From Temnothorax longispinosus (lineage: Eukaryota; Arthropoda; Insecta; Hymenoptera; Formicidae), in assembly GCF_030848805.1 (NCBI RefSeq), contig NC_092358.1, positions 16,547,138 to 16,611,137 on the forward strand: a DNA stretch of 64,000 nucleotides, in the 5' to 3' direction. Positions 12,125 to 24,112 of this stretch are shown here, one piece after another. The first letter of the stretch is position 1. Each line of letters opens with the position of its first letter. Position numbers and translations under genes: made by a program. Below the pieces are notes generated by a model. The model was not told the origin of the DNA. It did not search any database and saw only the letters and a program-made list of their open reading frames with translations.

Positions 12125-13454
12125 CACACAGAAAGAAAAAATATTCTTGATTTGTGAAAATATCTTTAGTTTCAACGTGGAAATCTTGAAATGAGATTAT
12201 ATTGCGTTAAACGAAGAGAACTTGCTTGAATGAAGTCATTATATAGTTCAACCAAGAAAGAAATATTGAAATAAAAAGTTAAAATTCTTATAAAAAGATA
12301 TAGATTGTTTCGTATATAAACAAGATGACTATAATCTTATTCTAAGAATTTCAACTTTTTATTTCAATATTTTTCTCTTGGTTCAACTATATAATGACTT
12401 CATTCAAGCAAGTTTTCTTCATTTAACGCAATATAATCTCACTGCAAGATTTTCACGTTGAAACTAAAGATATTTTCAAATCAAAAATAGGGTAACTCCG
12501 GTATATATGCCACAGCTAAGGGAAACTTAATTTATCGTATTTACTATGTTTAAGGCAAATAAATTATACTAATAAAAACTTTATACTGTCCACTACTATA
12601 AAAAAATAGAAATATGAAATATTTATTTTTTGTATTTATTTAAAAAAACTTTTAGAAACTCTTGCATTTTTGCCATATATCCCAGAAGGGTGGGTTAATA
12701 TATGACATTTATGGGTGAAATATACGCCTTATAAAAAATTACAAATAATGTTTATAAATAAGGCAATAAAATGTCATAATAAGTTATAAAATGTGCGTAA
12801 GAAGTTTATTAAGATGTAAGAATGATAAACAAATTATAAAACTGAAAAATTTAAAAAAGAAAATAGAAGAGCGATAGATGCATTAAAAATTATTGTTATA
12901 CGATCTAAAAAAAGAAGGAAAAAGAACACATAGGAGATTTCGAGTTTTACAAAGTGTCTGTACTATGGCATAAATCCCGCACGCTAACTTACCGTATATC
13001 CTAAACAGGAGGGATATACAAGATATTAAGTTAAACAAAAAATACAAGAGCTATGCACTTTTTTTGTATGCTATGTATTTTTTGTTTAACTTAATATCTT
13101 TTATATCCCTCCTGTTTAAGATATTTTGTTGTACTCCATCATTTACTATCCCTCTACACTTATGTATAATGAAATAACCATTAAACCTTTTACATTCCCT
13201 ACAGTAATCATTTTACGTAGGTCGTAACACAAGATCGCGCTTCTTACTACGCTGAGAAATCGATTCAACTCACGACAGTTTCGTTAATATTAACAGTAAA
13301 GAACTGAAATTACAACATAAAACTAATATGGCATAAAACCACATAACAGAATAATTGCGAGCAAGTACCTTTATTCCTTCTATTTTTTCTGACATCTGCG
13401 GCATAAAACACCGCGCGGTGTAAATACCGGAGTTACCCTATTCTTTTTTTTGTG
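12125..13454. mobile_element. Foldback MITE, family F2, split by a younger insertion
   Basis: Left arm 12125-12305 and right arm about 12325-12489 are reverse complements (GCTTGAATGAAGTCATTATA versus TATAATGACTTCATTCAAGC). The left terminus is CACACAGAAAGAAAAAATATTC. The matching right terminus is not reached at 12489; it resumes at 13441 as TTCTTTTTTTTGTG. The 12490-13438 element therefore interrupts it. A diverged relative lies at 40410-40945. Confidence 0.8.
12490..13438. mobile_element. 949-bp non-autonomous DNA element, TA target site
   Basis: Terminal inverted repeats GGGTAACTCCGGTAT and ATACCGGAGTTACCC are flanked on both sides by TA (12488-12489 and 13439-13440), consistent with Tc1/mariner-type insertion. 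The interior has no meaningful open frame but contains a second near-perfect palindrome (13005-13122, AAACAGGAGGGATATACAAG and its complement). The word GGCATA/TATGCC, present beside the terminus, recurs in both orientations inside. It is inserted in the F2 foldback element. Confidence 0.85.
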
Positions 13455-14710
13455 CACATATATGTATTTTAACGCGCATGTTTTTCTCCGCGCTGGGAAA
13501 GTGCTAACGCTTACAGTTTGTCTTTTATATCCACTTAAATTTGAATTATATTATACTTCCATTAAGAATTTCCTTAATAAATGATTCGTGAAATTAAGGT
13601 TGAGATTTGTGGCCTCTTAGAAATTGGAAGCGAGTATTTATACTCATTTACTCTATGTGAACAATTAGGTACTGTGGCATTTAAGAAAGACATACCATTT
13701 GTTGTAATTGCAACAATTATTTTCAATTTATAAACTCTTCTTTACGAGAGAAAAGAAGGTTTTAAGATTGCAAGACAGCAAGAAATTTCTCACAAAAATA
13801 TATAAAGCTTTTACGAGAGATATCACGTAAAGTCGTAAAATCACAAGTTTCTAAAATGCTTAAAGTTCTCGGATTTATTCTAACGTAAATTCCAATCGTG
13901 AAGTATCGTAACTATTTATCAAGTTTTATTTTATTCGTCGAGTTATATGAAAAGTAGATATAATATTTCACAATTCGCAATTCGTATTTGTAGCAGTGCG
14001 TACATATTTGTAAATAATAATGAAACTGGGTAACGTGAAATCGAGTAAAGCAATATATTGTTAGACTCGGCAAACTGTCGAAATGTTTTCTGCTGTAAGC
14101 TCGCCCGTGGAGCGGGATCAGGCAAGCGTGCGTCAAACAACGCACATAGACAAATAGTATATACGCACACGAGGAAAAATGGAAAATCTCGAAACTCGGC
14201 AATATATACTATTGTCGATATACAATCCGGTAGATATGTATTCATGCATTCCATTACGCGCATGGTTACCGGGGCTTTTTTCGAACAATTTCTTAAAATA
14301 AATGAGAGAAACGCGATCTCGTAGCTGCAGGCTACAAAGTCTAGAATGTTGATGCATTAGCATTTCACAAGTAACCTTAGTACATAAAGTATATTAAAGT
14401 ATGTAAGTTTTTATGCGTAAATTAATAGAGAGCGCTCTTCTCTACAGGTTTACGTTCCATTTAATAAAATTTAACTCTTCTATTAAATCTGGTTAAGTTA
14501 GAAAAATAATTAACTTATCTAACAAGAAGTTGTTGCTTGATGGTGGGAAGTGCACTTTACTTATACGGCTCGTCAGAGGGATAATTTTGTACAATCTTAA
14601 TTACCGTCGTATTGCACTTTACCTCGCACGGTATAATGAATCCGGCTGTGACAAGAAAAGAGGATATCTTTTCCCCGACGACACAATCGAAATTTTTTCG
14701 CATCGGCATC
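13455..14710. other. Non-coding, no gene seen
   Basis: Several overlapping open frames of 76-106 codons on both strands at 13912-14363 cancel one another as shadows, and none shows a domain. I see nothing else. Confidence 0.45.
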
Positions 14711-14882
14711 TTAAGGCCATTGCACGTAACAAAGTTTTAGTTTTAATCGTAAGGCCGTAAGAAAATAGACCAATCACACTTGATTATTCTTCAAGCGTGA
14801 GGAGAATAATCGACTGTGATTGGTCTATTTTCTTACAACCTTACGATTATGACTAAAACTTTGTTACGTGCAATGGCCTTTA
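14711..14882. mobile_element. 172-bp perfect foldback MITE
   Basis: TTAAGGCCATTGCACGTAAC at left pairs with GTTACGTGCAATGGCCTTTA at right. The arms pair almost without mismatch through GAAAATAGACCAATCACA/TGTGATTGGTCTATTTTC to a small loop near 14795. No coding capacity. The near-perfect arms imply recent activity or gene conversion between arms. Confidence 0.85.
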
Positions 14883-16616
14883 CCGTGCGCGTGAAGAAGC
14901 TTCGAGCTTCCATCGGGAATGCATCAAAAGGCCAAATACGTGGAGCAACAAGCTGTTTGTGCCACATTTGCATTAATTAAGCACTAGCGCGTGTCGAGTG
15001 GCAACCAGTTTGAGAAGGCTGAAGTACTTTAATAACGCTTGTCGAGAGAATCCGATCGAATTCGCTTGAGGCGAAATGTAAATTGGATCGAAACCGTTTC
15101 TCCCCCGTGGCATCAGTCTTGCTTTTCGGAATAATACCGATAAATCAAACTGGAGCTCCGAGTTTTTCCCGTTTGATTGCATCCCAGTCGGAAATTTGCG
15201 GAACTTTTTTTAGCTTGCGACACGAGAGTTCTTGCTTCAGCGTTTGTAAAGCTTCGGCAATTCTGCGAGTCACGAAGGATACCGAGGACACTCGTCGCAA
15301 AGGGTATATACGCGAGCTCGGCTGGCAGTTTCGATTCTTCCGATACCTGGCCGATATATCGTGTTCGAGCAATTTCTGCAGAAACGAGCGGTTATTTGCT
15401 CGGGTAACTTCGACATTGAAATGTGAAGGTCTCTGCCTTTTTCCCTTGCTCATTTTTCTCCAGTGTGATGTTATTGTGCACGTGCGCGATCGCCGGTAAT
15501 CCCTTGATACCGGAATCATTTCTCTTCAGGTACCGGAAATTACATTGGGTCCGTAATATCTAACGTCAACTATTTAGAATTGTGATAGAAAAAGGCAAGA
15601 AAATAACATATAAGCGATAATATTTTAAAATAAGTTTCCAGAAAATCAGCAGATTTATATTTATTCACCCATAGTTAAAAGTGTCAAAATTTAAAGGTGA
15701 CGATTTCATACTTTTTATTATAATTTTTGACACTGCGTATTTTTTATCTCGCTGTTAAAATTCTCTACAAAATTATTTCGAATGCTTCAGGATTAATTCA
15801 ATAATAAAACTATAAACATAATTTCAAATCCAATAAAATATCATAATATTTAATTTAATATCGTATTAGGATTTTGTGCAATACCTACAATTATATTATC
15901 AGCGACTAAAACAAACTGAACTATAACAACGTAATCGTATCTCATTGTTTCGGCAAAATAGTTAGAATAGTTTCGATATAAGCACGAATATTGAACAAAT
16001 GTGTGGGTGGAAGCATGAAATCCAATTAGGAACAATTAGCTTTACGATATGTACTTCCGCGGCATTTTAGCCGCGCGCGTTACGTTGATTCGTTCGATCG
16101 GCCGGCCGATCGTAGGATGCATTCAGAGAAGTATGATGGAATGTGCATCGATGCGATGAAAAGTGTGGACGGAAACAGCGCGCCGTGCCGCGGAAGCTCT
16201 CATTGTTCCGCGGCGCTGAAGCGAAGCGCCCGCGCCGAGGGAATTCAGGCGCCGTGGCATAAAGCTCTCATTATTCACAAAACAGGGATGATAATAATCT
16301 CCTCTCGCTCGTGTGTTGGCATTGTCTCGCTAAATAATCCGCGAAATGCAGTTTACAATATCGTTTTTTCGATTCTAAACGTGCTAAAACCAGTTTTATA
16401 CGTATTGTAAAGAATATAAGAAACACAAAGAAGAGCACGGCATACTTTTTTTTACCTTCCAAGATCAAAGCTGAAGAAATCTTTATTATGATTATTTTTA
16501 GTACAATAAATTTTTTGTAAGCCCTTATACATGCAAATGCATGTTACAGCGCGTGGGTATTGTACGAATTTTAATATATTACAATATATTACAGTAGGTA
16601 TATATGTATACACATA
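14883..16616. other. Non-coding, no gene seen
   Basis: Mirror-image open frames at 15083-15519 on both strands have no recognised domains. The patch at 16040-16260 is GC-rich. I see no splice-supported exon. Confidence 0.4.
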
Positions 16617-16760
16617 TTGTGGCGATCGTGGCGCAGAGAGTTGTGCGCTGCTTTAGTAAAAGATCCGAGTTCAAATCTAATTAAAATCGTCAGTTTTTAT
16701 TTGATCGCCACCTCTCGGAAGGAAAGGGGCATCCTACCGAGAGTATTTTGCCCAGTGAGC
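16617..16760 (+). mobile_element. tRNA-derived SINE-like element
   Basis: Tandem pol III promoter boxes are visible: an A-box-like GTGGCGCAGAGAGTTG (16629-16644) and a B-box-like GAGTTCAAATCT (16667-16678), spaced as in a tRNA. No clean acceptor stem or anticodon arm can be drawn, so this is not a functional tRNA. Downstream comes a hairpin-forming tail (CTCTCGG...CCGAGAG), and GTGGCGATC near the start is complementary to GATCGCCAC at 16703-16711. A SINE or tRNA-derived retrosequence is the simplest reading. Confidence 0.5.
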
Positions 16761-17065
16761 TATTATGCCACTTTACTTTAACAAAGAAATTTTTCGAGGA
16801 CACAGTACTCGCCAAGGTACAACTTTTTTTTTAAAGATAATTTTTTTAATGATATTATTCTTTCCTTTAGTATGTTAAACATCTTTAAGCAATATATGAT
16901 TTTAAAGGTAGTATATATCTTTATGCTTTTATATATTCCGCAATATTTTATTTGTTTATTCCGTGACGCATTTTACCACATGCACGCATACCAAATTTGA
17001 ATAAAATATCTTTAAAAGTTTTCCAGATTTTTAAAATTTTCATATTTTTTTTCACAACTTTGACA

Positions 17066-17192
17066 CCCTGTATTTTGAAAACGAAGTAGTTTAGGACATA
17101 TGTTTATAGGATCTTTTCTTCCTAAAATAAGCCACAGAATATACCCTTCAATTTTTTGTACTTACTTACGAAACACCTTGTATGGTTCACTG
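17066..17192. mobile_element. Truncated copy of the ACAGGGTG foldback MITE
   Basis: It shares GAAAACGAAGTAGTTTAGGA, TGTTTATAGGA, CCTAAAATAAGCCA and CCCTTCAA with the complete copy at 53799-53968. The left end is ACACCCTGTAT in the opposite sense to the complete element's terminus. Confidence 0.75.
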
Positions 17193-17267
17193 ATCTTGCC
17201 ATAAACACCCCTTTATAGTGCCGTTAGGAACGAGCGTTAGATTGTAGGTCCCATATATCTGATCCAC

Positions 17268-17456
17268 ACGGAAAGAACGGAAAGAAATAATTATGTAGAA
17301 AACTCAAACTGATTGCTAAAAACGTTGAAATTTTTTATAGCATTATCCTCATACTTTAGCGACCTACTATAATTATTTTGATGGTGCAACAAAATTATTT
17401 CCAGATCTGTATCTAGCTAAATTTTTAGATACTTCAGCAAAACCGTTCTTTCTATG
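17268..17456. mobile_element. One-armed copy of foldback family F1
   Basis: Starts CACACGGAAAGAACGG and ends CCGTTCTTTCTATG. It matches the right arm of 7311-7668 (ACCTACTATAATTATTTTGA, TGGTGCAACAAAATTATTT, TCTGTATCTAGCTAAATTT) but most of the left arm is missing. Probably an internal deletion of a foldback. Confidence 0.8.
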
Positions 17457-18084
17457 CAGATATATGCAGAAGCCGGGTCACGACGCTTTGAAACCGAAAC
17501 AATACGACGATAACAATGAAGGTAATATAACACACTCACGCGTGCACACACACAATCAATTGAATGAGCTTTGGAAAAAGCTATTTAAAATTCGAGTCAG
17601 ATTGCACAAAAGTCAGTTCTGTTTCATATTTAATTAAAAATTTAGTCTTTATTCCAATAATACAATATTATAACGGCGCGCTTTATTTTGCACATTTTGC
17701 AAATAATAATCATTTTATAGGACATTGAGGATTAACGAGATTTTAATTTCTTTTTTTTCCGAGACTGCACATTTCTTTCACGTCCGTGCACCGCGTGATT
17801 ATTACGGACGTGTATCGCTATTGAAATGCAATCGGATTACACCAGCGAGCCGCTGTACGTTATTGCACTTTTGCGGAGAGATCTCGCATTGTCCCGCATT
17901 TACATTCATAACACGTGAAATTCACCTATCCATTACTGGATACATAATTTCTCGTATAGTGAGGCACGGCATGTATGCCGCTGTACGTTCATTATCGGGT
18001 TTTATCAGGATTTGGTTCTCTTTAACGGAGTGACACGTGCTTTCACTACGTGACCGCTAAATATATTCCGCACGCGTGGTCCTA

Positions 18085-19320
18085 GGGGAGACGTCGTCAC
18101 AATTTTTTTAGTGCCGATTTTTAACAACAAAACAAATAATTTTAATAAAATGTGGTATACTGTTGTAAAGAGTAAACCCTTGGTTACAAAATTTATACGG
18201 GCATTTTTGGTCTACGTCGCTTTGTTCAACCGGTATAGAGTAAAAACGACAAAGGTGCAAAAATTGAAATGTCAAAATTGCCGGGGCGGAGTCGTCACTT
18301 CATTCTTGAACTGCATTTTAAATAAAAATTCATAATTCCGATCATGAAAAATGATAAAATACATTTTATATTAATTATTTTTTAATAAAAAAAATGGAAA
18401 CATTAGTTAAAAACACAATGGCGGAAAATTACAAGAAAAGCGCACGCACTTATGTACTCTACGCTCGCACGAAATGCATTTGTTTCTCGTTAGCTCTGTT
18501 CTCTGTCATCTCTGAGCACACGCAGGACATATTATCCAAATCCTCGTCGGAATCCGACCACTGCTGCTTCCTTGACTTTGATTTTCGACCGAAGTCTCCA
18601 TGATATCGTACGGCCACGTCATCCAAGTGTACTGTTTCATCATTATTCTTCTTCAGCCAGTCGTTCAACGTAGTTCTCGGGATTTTGTCTTTATTTTATC
18701 TTTTGTCTTAATTTTGTCTTACTTTGTCTTATTTTGTTTTAATTTTATCTTTTTTCACCGCAAGAACTGCCTTCCTGAATTGTTTCTTGTCGACGCGAGT
18801 CGTTTTGCAATGGTACGTGCGTACTATTTTCTTGCAATTGAGAAATACAATGACGCATTTGCAACGAAAAATAGAGTGAAACCACCGGGATAAAGTCGTC
18901 ACAGTGACGAGTTCGCCCCGGTGGTTTGGTGACGACTTCACCCCGGACACTGATTTTAAGTTTGATCGCTCATGAAATATTAGAAATCAACAAAAATAAA
19001 AAAACTTTACTGGATTTGTGTTCAGCATGCATTACTCTTCAGAATAATTTATCTCGAGATTCGGAGAGAAAATATTTGAAATATTAAAAATTTTCGACGC
19101 GCAAGAAATTTCACTTTTGATCTCCGAAAACACGTTTGTCTTAATAAAAATCACAACATGGCGTATAATCTCACTAAACTTCGTTCGTTGGTCACACCCA
19201 ACCATAAGTAGCGTTGAGCACCATAAGTAGCGTTTACAATATTAATTCACACAACATATAGATTTCGAGATAATTGTAATAACGACTTCGCCTTGGTGAC
19301 GACTTTGCCCCGGTCTCCCC
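18085..19320. mobile_element. 1236-bp non-autonomous DNA element, TA target site
   Basis: The ends are GGGGAGACGTCGTCAC and GTCTCCCC, flanked by TA at 18083-18084 and 19321-19322. The word GTCGTCAC/GTGACGAC recurs internally in both orientations (about 18290, 18897, 18930, 19297), often beside CCCCGG. The short open frames show no transposase features. The terminus GGGGAGA is shared with the 28S-carrying element at 49767-50930, so the two may be mobilised by related enzymes. Confidence 0.75.
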
Positions 19321-19687
19321 TACTTAAATTTTTATCACAATTAGATATGTATATAAGTAAGATTAATATAGTATATTGCAATATTAATTTATCTGGATAT
19401 TATGCAGTTTATTTTGCAAATATTAGCTTACAGATCTAACAATGTATATTTACCTTAAATTACATGAAACACAGAACTATTAAATTAACTACACATATAC
19501 GTTGGGTAAAGATTGAAAGCTGTCTTTTCGCAAAAAATTTGAATGGATTTTCAGCATTTCATTATACACAGCATTGCTGTGGTATATTCTGTATGAATAT
19601 AGTAACAGAACGATCACATAGAAAGATTTTTTTTTATTTTTGATATATAAATTTTTCTTTGGAAAACTGACGCTTTATTGTACGTTT

Positions 19688-21957
19688 TTAAGGGAGTATT
19701 CTAATTTGAAAGGTATTTTTTAGGAATTTTTTATAGGTAAAATGAAAGAATTTTGTAGGTCAATGAAAAAAGTGAATAGCATTAAACATGTTCTTTTAAC
19801 CTTATTTTAAGAAAATATTTTCATTTTCTGAGTAATAAAAACGCTCTTCTTTTTTATGTTATATCCGGATCACTCGCAAAAAGAACGCATATGGACAGTG
19901 TAAATAATTCTAGCTGTTCTATAGTTATTTAAAACGCAAAAACAAAAAATTTTCCTATTCAGGAGAAGTGTAGCTATCGTCTGAACTAGAATAAACATTA
20001 AATGTTTATTAGTTTCTTTAAATAAAATACTAACAAAATATTGAGGAAAAATTGTAATATTTTTAATAAAAAAGCCGCTATTTTGTCCAGAATATTGGTT
20101 TAGTTCTACCGTTTTTTGCGAGCTTCTAATGACCAGGATCCACTTTTAAAAAAGGCGTGTTACCTGAGTGAATTTCGTTTGTATCGTAAAATTGAAGCCT
20201 CCTTTTCCGCGATGCCGATTGGCTATCTCGATTGATTGCCGCGCCGCGTAGCTTGCTTCATCCCGTGAGGGACTGTCATCGCGGAGTGTGGCGAGTTTCG
20301 TGCGTGTAGTGCGTCGTGTGTGTCATGATGTGACAGCTCGCGTCGTGTCGCGAGGTTAATCGTCCCGCGTCGTGTCGCGATTATTATACAATAGCATAAT
20401 GTTAAAGCTAAATGGCGCGCGCGAAGCACGCGCGTCTGTAGTGTCTAGTTTCCATTTATAAAAAAGGCGTGTTACCTGAGTGAATTTTGTTTGTATCGTA
20501 AAATTGAAGCCTCTTTTCCGCGATGCCGATTGGCTATCTCAATTGATTGCCGCGCCGCGTAGCTTGCTTCATCCCGTGAGGGACTGTCATCGCGGAGTGT
20601 GGCGAGTTTCGTGCGTGTATAGTGCGTCGTGTGTGTCATGATGTGACAGCTCGCGTCGTGTCGCGAGGTTAATCGTCCCGCGTCGTGTCGCGATTATTAT
20701 ACAATAGCATAATGTTAAAGCTAAATGGCGCGCGCGAAGCGCGCGCGTCTGTAGTGTCTAGTCCACTTTTAAAAAAGGCGTGTTAACTGAATGAATTTCG
20801 TTTGTATCGAAAAATTGAAGCCTCTTTTCCGCGATGCCGATTGGTTATCTCGATTGATTGCCGCGCCGTAGCTTGCTTCATCCCGTGAGGGACTGTCATC
20901 GCGGAGTGTGGCGAGTTTCGTGCGTGTAGTGCGTCGTGTGTGTCATGATGTGACAGCTCGCGTCGTGTCGCGAGGTTAATCGTCCCGCGTCGTGTCGCGA
21001 TTATTATATAATAGCATAATGTTAAAGCTAAATAGCGCGCGCGAAGCGCGCGTCTGTAGTGTCTAGTCTTCTTCTAAAAAGGGCATGTCGTAGGTATTGT
21101 TGTCACTTTTCCGCGATGCCGATTGGTTCTCTTGCTGCGCTTACTTCATTTGCAGCTGTTATTGTATATTTTAACAGTTGTGTGTATCAAGGAGTTAATA
21201 GTGTAATAGTAATAGCATAATGTTAAAGCTAATAGCGCGCGCGAAGCGCGCGTCTGTAGTGTCTAGTATAACAAAAAAGAGCGTTTTTGTAGTGTTCCCT
21301 TACAAGGAAACGTTTGAAAACAACAGACATGTATTTCTTTTAATGGCTTCGAAGCATGTTTGGGGGTTCTCGAAACAACCCCTCAATAGAAATTTTATAT
21401 ATTTGATTACGAGTGAATATCTCTGAAACCGTGAAGTATGTAAAAAATGTTTTAGACAAAAAGGCTACGATATTAAATGATCTCTATAATCGTGTATTTA
21501 GATTGAAAAAAAGGTCATATTTTTCAACATACCTCTTTAATGTTATTTTTGCAAAAATATTCTATTTTGCAAAAAAATTCAATTACATGATTGCAGAGAT
21601 CACTTAATATCGTAACTTTTTTCTCTAAAACATTTTTTCGTGTACCTCACGGTTTCAGAGATATTCACTCGTAATCAAATATATGGAATTTCTTTCGAGG
21701 CGTTGTTTCAACCCCTAAACATGCTTCGAAACCGATAAAAGAAAAATACGTGTCTGTTATTTTTCCCTACTCTACATATCCGTAAAAAGTCGCCGAGGAA
21801 ACGGTTTAAAACGTTCCCTTGTGAGAAAATAAAAATATATTCTTATAAGGCTTAAAAGAACATGTAAAGTTGAACGTTATTCGGTTTCTTCGTTTAACTT
21901 CAAAAAATTCCTAAAAAATCCTTTTTTTACGACCTTTCAAACCAGAATACTTCCTAA
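19688..21957. mobile_element. Long inverted-repeat element hosting the Helitron-like array
   Basis: The left end reads AGGGAGTATTCTAATTTGAA and the right end, reversed, AGGAAGTATTCTGGTTTGAA. Similarity between arms continues for about 200 bp (GGAATTTTTT, ACATGTTCTTTTAA, ATATCCGGAT-like). A second inner inverted repeat (21310-21480 versus 21600-21760, GATTACGAGTGAATATCTCT and complement) lies in the right half. No coding region is evident. The tandem array 20139-21266 lies inside it. Confidence 0.6.
20139..21266 (+). mobile_element. Head-to-tail array of four non-autonomous Helitron-like units
   Basis: The units are 20139-20448, 20451-20761, 20762-21066 and a shortened diverged 21067-21266. 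Each starts with TC (TCCACTTTTAAAAAAGG or variant) and ends in CTAG, 10 bases after a strong GC hairpin (GCGCGCGCGAAGCGCGCG). These are the hallmarks of Helitron termini: 5' TC, a 3' hairpin, CTRR, insertion between A and T. The array is preceded by A (20138) and followed by T (21267). Two unit junctions are direct CTAG-TC fusions. There is no Rep/helicase coding capacity. The first three units are roughly 95% identical by eye. Confidence 0.8.
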
Positions 21958-22049
21958 GTATATAAATTGGAAGAGGCTGTAAGGGTCATACGCGGTTCTT
22001 ACTGCGTAGTATCAATATCACTGATTTATTGTTCAATTACATCCATCCG

Positions 22050-22082
22050 TACGTTTCGGCTCCAATTTGAGCCATCTTCAGC
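22050..22082 (-). ncRNA. Hammerhead-ribozyme-like motif of Penelope type
   Basis: Read on the minus strand, the core is CTGAAGA, a stem GGCTC/GAGCC with loop AAATTG, then GAAAC and GTACGG. This order (CUGANGA, stem II, GAAAC) matches the hammerhead core known from the terminal repeats of Penelope-like retroelements, where the motif has very short outer stems. No reverse transcriptase or GIY-YIG frame was recognised nearby, so this would be a remnant. Whether it cleaves is unknown. Confidence 0.5.
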
Positions 22083-24110
22083 GGTATAATATTAAAAAGT
22101 ATATAATAATACACTATTCTCCTTTACAACATAGTGAGTTTATTGATTGGAAATTTCACAGAAACATAATAAGACTAAAAGATCCATATCTGTAAAAGTA
22201 TAAATTAAAAGATGTTACAATAGGGTTTATTTAAACAATTCTAAGATAACTCACCAAGTAGTCTGGAGAACGAATACATCGCAATAAGTCAGATAAAGAA
22301 ATATAAAAGTATGGTATAAACGTCTGGTAAAAGTATAATCTGTACAATGAGATCCGGAGATCTTGTCGACACGACGCACAACACTGATATGATTCGGTAT
22401 TACAAGCAGGGGCATGTTTTAAGTCAAACATCGGTAAAATAAATTGAAAAAATGTAGGTCAAAAAAGTAAGAAATAACACATAATAAATATTTAATATAT
22501 AAAGTAAGAAATATAAAAGCTAATAAATATTTAATGTATAAACAATAACACGTGATCTGACGAAAGACAAAATGTATTATGGACATGGTTTACAATTTAT
22601 TTAAAATAGACACGTATATGCATGGTGCAAAAACTCTGTATCGGTTTGAGAGTTAAGACTATTCTTTTGTAACTTCCTTAAGTGTCTCCGTTGTTGATAT
22701 AATTATTTTAAGAAACATTACCTTATTCAAATACGACGGTTGATCGAATTCTCGTGGCTGCAGCGATGCGCAATTTATTATTCGATACTGTGATTTATTA
22801 TTAAGCCGCGGTGGCGGCCGAGTCGAGCTGAGCAACATGTGTTTTCGCCAGTAGATATATTCGCAAAGGAACAGCATGTATATCGGGGAACGGTCTATGC
22901 ATATTCAAGCTTTGCATCTGCACCGTTACACATGTCGATCCGCTCGACAATTCCATAGCCGGCTGCGTGCCATCGGTGCGCAACGCTATTGAAGATTCGC
23001 GAGAAAAATCAGCCGACGAGAACCGATCCACCCATACGAGATACATAAAATCGCGGCGAGAGATGGTGAACTTGCGAGAAAGTTCGATTATCTGAATTAC
23101 ACTAGAAATATACGAACGCTTGGCGGATAAATCGATTCTTCGAGCAATAGAACGAAAAGCACTTCCGTACTTTTCAATTTTTCCTGTTTCGCAGAAATGG
23201 AAGTCCCGCGTGTAAGCAAAAGTGAATAAAATCGATATTTTGGCTCTCCGCGAACTGGAGACTCGTATAGTACGATTTCTTGGTCGATATATAATTTGAC
23301 ATTTTTTTCTATTATGCAAATAAATGATCTCTATAGAGACTTTTCTTGTTCGCTTCGCGTCATTAGCTTCCTCAAATATCACGTGATTCTATTTAAAGTA
23401 ACATAATAATTGAATAGTATCACGAGAAAAGAATATACATGTCGAAATTATTAATGACGAGTATTCTGAATATATATTACGTGCGCTTCGAGCTTTACGG
23501 AGAAAAACGGATTTAGGTACTTCGGAAGACGATTTAGTTGAATGAAAACAAGTTTTTATTCCGGCTTGCATGTAAATTATATTTGTAGAGCGGAAATGCG
23601 CTGGTCATGAAAGGTGACGTTGTCATGGAAAAAATAAATAAATAAATAAATGGAAAAAAAAAAGAAAGAAAGAGAGAGAGAGCAATTCGCTGGAAAAACT
23701 CCGGATTTTTCATGATAAACAGCGTACAAGCCGTTTTAATACATTTTGCATCACTTCGCTCAATCCGGCGTGTATAAATACACTGAGAGTCGGGCATGCA
23801 CGTAATTGAAGTGTAACCGTTGTAAATTCATCCGCGCGATACTCCCATCAGTTTTACTTGTCGACGACAGCTAGATGCGCGATATCCGCTACCGTCAAAT
23901 TAGGTCGCGAGGAGAAACGCTAATTGCCGTAAGTTTGCTCACTCTTTGCGGAAACATGTAACAATAATCAACATAATTTTACGAAACTTTTCTTCGTATT
24001 TTGTTGATTAATTTACCGCCTGCTATAAATTTAGGATTATAATAATATCCTAATATCCTAATATCCTAACATTATCATAATATCTTAATAATATTTTATG
24101 GAAAAATATA
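22083..24110. other. Unassigned, with one 193-codon minus-strand open frame
   Basis: The frame 23382-22801 (minus) is the longest non-repetitive one apart from the P450, in a patch of slightly higher GC. It is basic and has no signal peptide, membrane segment or domain I recognise. It may be chance or an old pseudogene. A short (AATA)n run lies at 23625-23650. Nothing else was recognised. Confidence 0.25.
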
Positions 24111-24112
24111 TA

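Noticed and set aside
13912..14363. Cluster of opposed 76-106 residue frames
   Set aside because: The frames overlap on both strands with no domain, splice or codon support.
16617..16700. A functional tRNA gene
   Set aside because: Only the promoter boxes are recognisable; acceptor and anticodon stems do not pair.
20139..21266. Reading the array as a CRISPR or as ordinary satellite
   Set aside because: Units of about 310 bp with defined TC and hairpin-CTAG ends and no spacers fit Helitron termini. CRISPR arrays do not occur in insect nuclear DNA.
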